6,689 nt of DNA from Methylococcales bacterium (GTDB lineage Bacteria; Pseudomonadota; Gammaproteobacteria; Methylococcales; Methylomonadaceae). The position numbers were made by a program, and so were the translations under genes. The stretch is taken from contig SHZG01000129.1 in assembly GCA_009692395.1 (NCBI GenBank), positions 1 to 6,689 on the forward strand, given 5' to 3'. This document shows, one piece after another, positions 4,580 through 6,689 of this stretch. Numbering within the stretch: the stretch's first letter is position 1; each line of letters starts with the position of its first letter. The notes beneath the pieces are model-generated. The model was not told the DNA's origin. It searched no databases and was given only the letters and a program-made list of their open reading frames with translations.

Positions 4580-6420
4580 ATGTAGCAGACTTCCATTTTA
4601 TTAGACCTTATTGGTTGCTGACAACACTGCCCACTCTGGTGATCGTGGTGTTAATGGTGCGCAATAAACTCAGTCAAGGCAATTGGGCGGCGTGCTGTGA
4701 TGCAGAATTGTTACCGTTTTTATTGCAAGAAAAAACCGTTAATCACAGTCGCTTATTATTAGCGACGGGAGCTATCGCCACTTTATTAATTGTTGTGGCG
4801 TTAGCAGGGCCAACGTGGCAACGCTTACCCTCGCCTGTATTTAGAAATGAAGCGGCGTTAGTCATTGCCTTGAATTTATCGACCTCAATGGATGCCGCTG
4901 ATATTAAACCCAGTCGCTTGACTATTGCTCGTTACAAAATCGTCGACATTTTAAAACAACGTAAAGACGGGAAAACGGCGTTATTGGTGTATTCAGGCGA
5001 TGTCTTTACCGTGACCCCGCTCACCAATGATACCAATACTATCGAAAGCCAATTAGCGGCGTTGACCACCGATATTATGCCCAGTCAGGGTAACAATACC
5101 GAATCAGTGTTAGAAAAATCGGTGGCTTTATTTAAGCAAACAGGTTTACAAACGGGGCCGATATTATTAATTACTGATGCAGTTGATTTGGATGAAGCAC
5201 TGCCAGCAGTCAAAAAATTGGATAACTTTCAACTGTCCGTATTAGGTGTCGGTACTGCAGACGGCGCACCAATTGCGTTACCCGAAGGTGGATTTCTAAA
5301 AGATGAGCAAGGCTCTATTGTGGTCACTAAATTAAACGAAACCGATTTAAGAACGCTTGCACAAGCAGGACATGGACGTTATCAAACACTCACTACGGAT
5401 GATAGCGACATACAATCGTTAATGAATGCTTTTGATAAACCCGTGCAACAGCAGAGCAAAGCCGATGACAATGTAATGTTAGAACAATGGGATGATAAAG
5501 GCGCGTGGTTATTGCTATTAGTGCTACCGTTAGGCGCGTTATTTTTTAGAAAAGGTTTATTAGTTGTGGCGTTATTGCTGTTATTACCGTTACCTAAAAA
5601 CAGCTACGCGCTTGATTGGCAAGACTTATGGCAACGTCCAGATCAACAAGCATTGAAAGCCTATCAACAACAAGATTATGCCAAAGCCGCCGAGAAATTT
5701 GACAATCCCGACTGGAAAGCCGCCGCACATTATCAAGCAGGCGAATACGATAAAGCGTTAAAAACGTATCAGACTCAAGCTAAGCAGACAGAGGACAGTG
5801 TTTATAACCAAGGCAACGCACTGGCGCAAGCGGGGCAGTTAAAAGAAGCCTTAGCCGCTTACGAACAAGCATTAAAGTTCAATCCTAACGATGCCGATGC
5901 CCAATTTAATAAAGACCTCGTAGAAAAAGAGCTGGAAAAACAACAACAGCAACAGGATAAGCAGGATAAGCAGGATAAAAAAGACGACAAGCAAGAGCAA
6001 AATAAACAAGAAAAATCAGACCAGAAAAAATCGGATAAGCAACAATCATCTGACAATAAAGACCAGCAAGATCAACAAAAAAATGAAAAGTCTGAGCAAC
6101 AAGAACAGCAAAACAAGGAAGAGAAAAACACTCAACCTGAAGATGAGCAAAAGTCACAAAAGCAAGAAAAAGGGCAAGATGAATTGGCTAAGCAAGAAGA
6201 ATTGAAATCCAAAGAACAGCCAAAACAACAAGCTGAACCACAAGAGGAACAGAAAAAAGACGATGCAAAAAAATCACCTGCTCAAGCCGTGAAGCCTAGC
6301 GATGCACCAGCAAAAGATGAAAAACAACAAGCCAATGAACAATGGCTTAACCGCATCCCCGATGATCCTGCTGGCTTATTAAAACGGAAGTTTAAATATC
6401 AGTATGAGCGTAATCAATAA
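4576..6420 (+). CDS. batB: BatB-like VWA-TPR protein with disordered Gln/Lys/Asp tail
   Basis: A 614-residue protein from ATG 4576, which forms an ATGA overlap with the BatA stop and follows GGTGAGA. An in-frame ATG 24 bases earlier lies inside batA and fits the family start less well. Helices lie at about 13-29 and 59-78, a VWA domain at 94-285, two hydrophobic stretches at 310-324 and 327-340, the linker DWQDLWQRPDQQA (347-359), TPR-like helices at about 358-450, a tail of almost only Q/K/D/E/N/S (455-585), and the conserved C-terminus QWLNRIPDDPAGLLKRKF (589-606) followed by KYQYERN. That C-terminus is diagnostic of these VWA-TPR proteins. The metal site is atypical: Asn100-Leu-Ser102-Thr-Ser104 where Asp is usual, with Thr175 and Asp201 kept. 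BatD normally follows but is replaced here by a spacer and an IS. It probably forms an inner-membrane complex with BatA. Confidence 0.9.
   Translation: MNVADFHFIRPYWLLTTLPTLVIVVLMVRNKLSQGNWAACCDAELLPFLLQEKTVNHSRLLLATGAIATLLIVVALAGPTWQRLPSPVFRNEAALVIALNLSTSMDAADIKPSRLTIARYKIVDILKQRKDGKTALLVYSGDVFTVTPLTNDTNTIESQLAALTTDIMPSQGNNTESVLEKSVALFKQTGLQTGPILLITDAVDLDEALPAVKKLDNFQLSVLGVGTADGAPIALPEGGFLKDEQGSIVVTKLNETDLRTLAQAGHGRYQTLTTDDSDIQSLMNAFDKPVQQQSKADDNVMLEQWDDKGAWLLLLVLPLGALFFRKGLLVVALLLLLPLPKNSYALDWQDLWQRPDQQALKAYQQQDYAKAAEKFDNPDWKAAAHYQAGEYDKALKTYQTQAKQTEDSVYNQGNALAQAGQLKEALAAYEQALKFNPNDADAQFNKDLVEKELEKQQQQQDKQDKQDKKDDKQEQNKQEKSDQKKSDKQQSSDNKDQQDQQKNEKSEQQEQQNKEEKNTQPEDEQKSQKQEKGQDELAKQEELKSKEQPKQQAEPQEEQKKDDAKKSPAQAVKPSDAPAKDEKQQANEQWLNRIPDDPAGLLKRKFKYQYERNQ
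5953..5979 (+). repeat. Three tandem 9-bp units inside the batB tail
   Basis: CAGGATAAG occurs twice exactly and a third time with one change (CAGGATAAA), encoding Gln-Asp-Lys three times. It is preceded by a CAA/CAG run and opens a low-complexity tail (about 5938-6330). Such in-frame repeats can gain or lose units without a frameshift, so tail length may vary among strains. Confidence 0.8.
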
Positions 6421-6464
6421 GACGTAATTGTGGTAGAAATCTGTACCTTCCACAAAAGAGATAA

Positions 6465-6481
6465 CATCCCTTAAAGGGATG
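6465..6481. repeat. Hairpin at the batB-IS1 junction
   Basis: CATCCCT (6465-6471) and AGGGATG (6475-6481) pair around TAA, 45 bases after the batB stop. No T-run follows, so it is a poor rho-independent terminator. Its last base is the first base of the IS1 end. The flank of the left IS1 copy has no such hairpin, so it belongs to the host sequence or the target site, not to the element. Confidence 0.5.
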
Positions 6482-6565
6482 GGTAGTGGATTAAATCTGT
6501 GATGATAGATTAAAATCACGGGCAGAATAAAATCACACTGACCTAAAAGACCTTATGAGCTGCTA
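6481..6565 (+). mobile_element. IS1-family insertion sequence, right copy, interrupted after 85 bp
   Basis: GGGTAGTGGATTAAATCTGT and what follows match the left copy at 83 of 85 positions (differences at 6490 and 6536), in opposite orientation. The shared sequence ends exactly after TGCTA, where the left copy continues with CC but here an unrelated sequence begins. The transposase of both copies points away from the enclosed genes. The rest of this copy, if still present, lies beyond the window on the far side of the IS630 insertion. Confidence 0.82.
6555..6565 (+). pseudogene. IS1 transposase start, disrupted by IS630
   Basis: The ATG at 6555-6557 corresponds to the start used by the left copy. 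Only Met-Ser-Cys and two bases of the Tyr codon remain before the foreign sequence. Translation would continue into the IS630 end and stop at TGA about seven codons later. This copy cannot make its own zinc-finger domain from this start. Confidence 0.75.
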
Positions 6566-6689
6566 TAGCCAAAGCAAAATAAAATGATTTAAAAGAGCTG
6601 AGAGAACAGTGTATCAGTGGAGCAGTTTTTCTTTCTTCTAAGTGCTTTAGCTTGCGCCCATTTGTGTTCAATAGGATTTAAGTCAGGTG
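6566..6689 (-). mobile_element. IS630-family insertion sequence, one end (runs off the window)
   Basis: The element begins at about TAGCCAAAGCAAAATAAAAT, directly after TGCTA of the IS1 copy. IS630/Tc1-mariner elements insert at TA and duplicate it, and the uninterrupted IS1 copy shows a single TA at this point, as expected. The boundary is uncertain by two bases because TATA is present. The transposase stop lies 23 bp inside the end, normal for this family. The other end and the second TA are outside the window. Confidence 0.75.
6589..6689 (-). CDS. IS630-family transposase, C-terminal fragment (partial at window edge)
   Basis: The last 33 codons are visible on the minus strand, starting in the motif PDLNPIEHKWAQAKAL and ending SQLF followed by TAA (complement of 6589-6591). 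The (S)PDLNPIE motif is the C-terminal signature of IS630/Tc1-mariner transposases, and its Glu is the third catalytic acid of the DDE triad that binds metal for strand transfer. The basic stretch RRKK after it is also common in this family. The first two Asp residues and the N-terminal helix-turn-helix are outside the window, so intactness cannot be judged. Confidence 0.85.
   Translation of the reverse strand, partial: PDLNPIEHKWAQAKALRRKKNCSTDTLFSQLF

Noticed and set aside
5941..5985. CRISPR-like short repeats
   Set aside because: They are contiguous in-frame 9-base units in coding sequence without spacers.
5859..6157. Minus-strand Cys/Ser/Phe-rich and Tyr/Pro-rich frames opposite the batB tail
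   Set aside because: They are antisense shadows of the low-complexity CAA/CAG/GAT/AAG tract, with odd composition and no ribosome sites.
6428..6455. TTGTGG...CCACAA stem after batB as a terminator
   Set aside because: The six-base stem has a long loop, a competing GGTA/TACC pairing and no T-run.

Overview
The window looks like a chromosomal accessory region of a gammaproteobacterium of moderate-to-low GC. The protein families (a TVP38/TMEM64 membrane protein next to a MerA-like flavoprotein, and DUF4381 followed by two von Willebrand A proteins) and the abundance of intergenic palindromes recall sulfur-oxidising Thiotrichales such as Beggiatoa or Thiothrix relatives. That placement is inferred from memory of protein style, not from a search.

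Layout from left to right. Positions 1-147 (minus strand) are the start of an IS1-family insertion sequence whose transposase runs off the left edge. It abuts the last ~99 codons of a YheT-type alpha/beta hydrolase, which is left as a 5'-truncated pseudogene (149-448, plus). Convergent to it is a two-gene minus-strand operon transcribed from about 2620 down to 452: a TVP38/TMEM64 membrane protein, then a MerA/dihydrolipoamide-dehydrogenase-like flavoprotein, joined by a one-base TGATG stop/start overlap. The divergent intergenic region 2611-3128 carries a perfect 15-bp-arm palindrome, an uncharacterised stretch, a REP-like double palindrome (2941-2998) and a TATAAT box. A tightly coupled plus-strand operon follows: DUF4381 protein, BatA-like VWA protein, and BatB-like VWA-TPR protein with a very acidic/basic, glutamine-rich tail. 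Both junctions are ATGA overlaps. After a short spacer with a hairpin comes a second IS1 copy (from 6481, plus strand). It is broken after 85 bp by an IS630-family element inserted at a TA dinucleotide, whose transposase C-terminus lies on the minus strand at the right edge.

How the genes fit together: the flavoprotein and the VTT protein form one conserved unit, often a single fused protein in related bacteria, probably a membrane-associated redox system of unknown substrate. The DUF4381-BatA-BatB genes are the inner-membrane/periplasmic part of the MoxR-DUF58-DUF4381-VWA-VWA/TPR-BatD system linked to envelope stress or aerotolerance. Here the MoxR ATPase and DUF58 genes are not upstream, and BatD is not directly downstream, where the IS elements sit. 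The two IS1 ends are inverted with respect to each other and enclose about 6.3 kb, so the block may have been moved, inverted or bounded by IS activity.

I see no clear undescribed multi-gene system. The most notable points are the nested IS pair, the Asp-to-Asn change in the BatB metal-binding motif, the signal-peptide-like segment inside BatB, and the arm-wise complementary triplets of the REP-like repeat.
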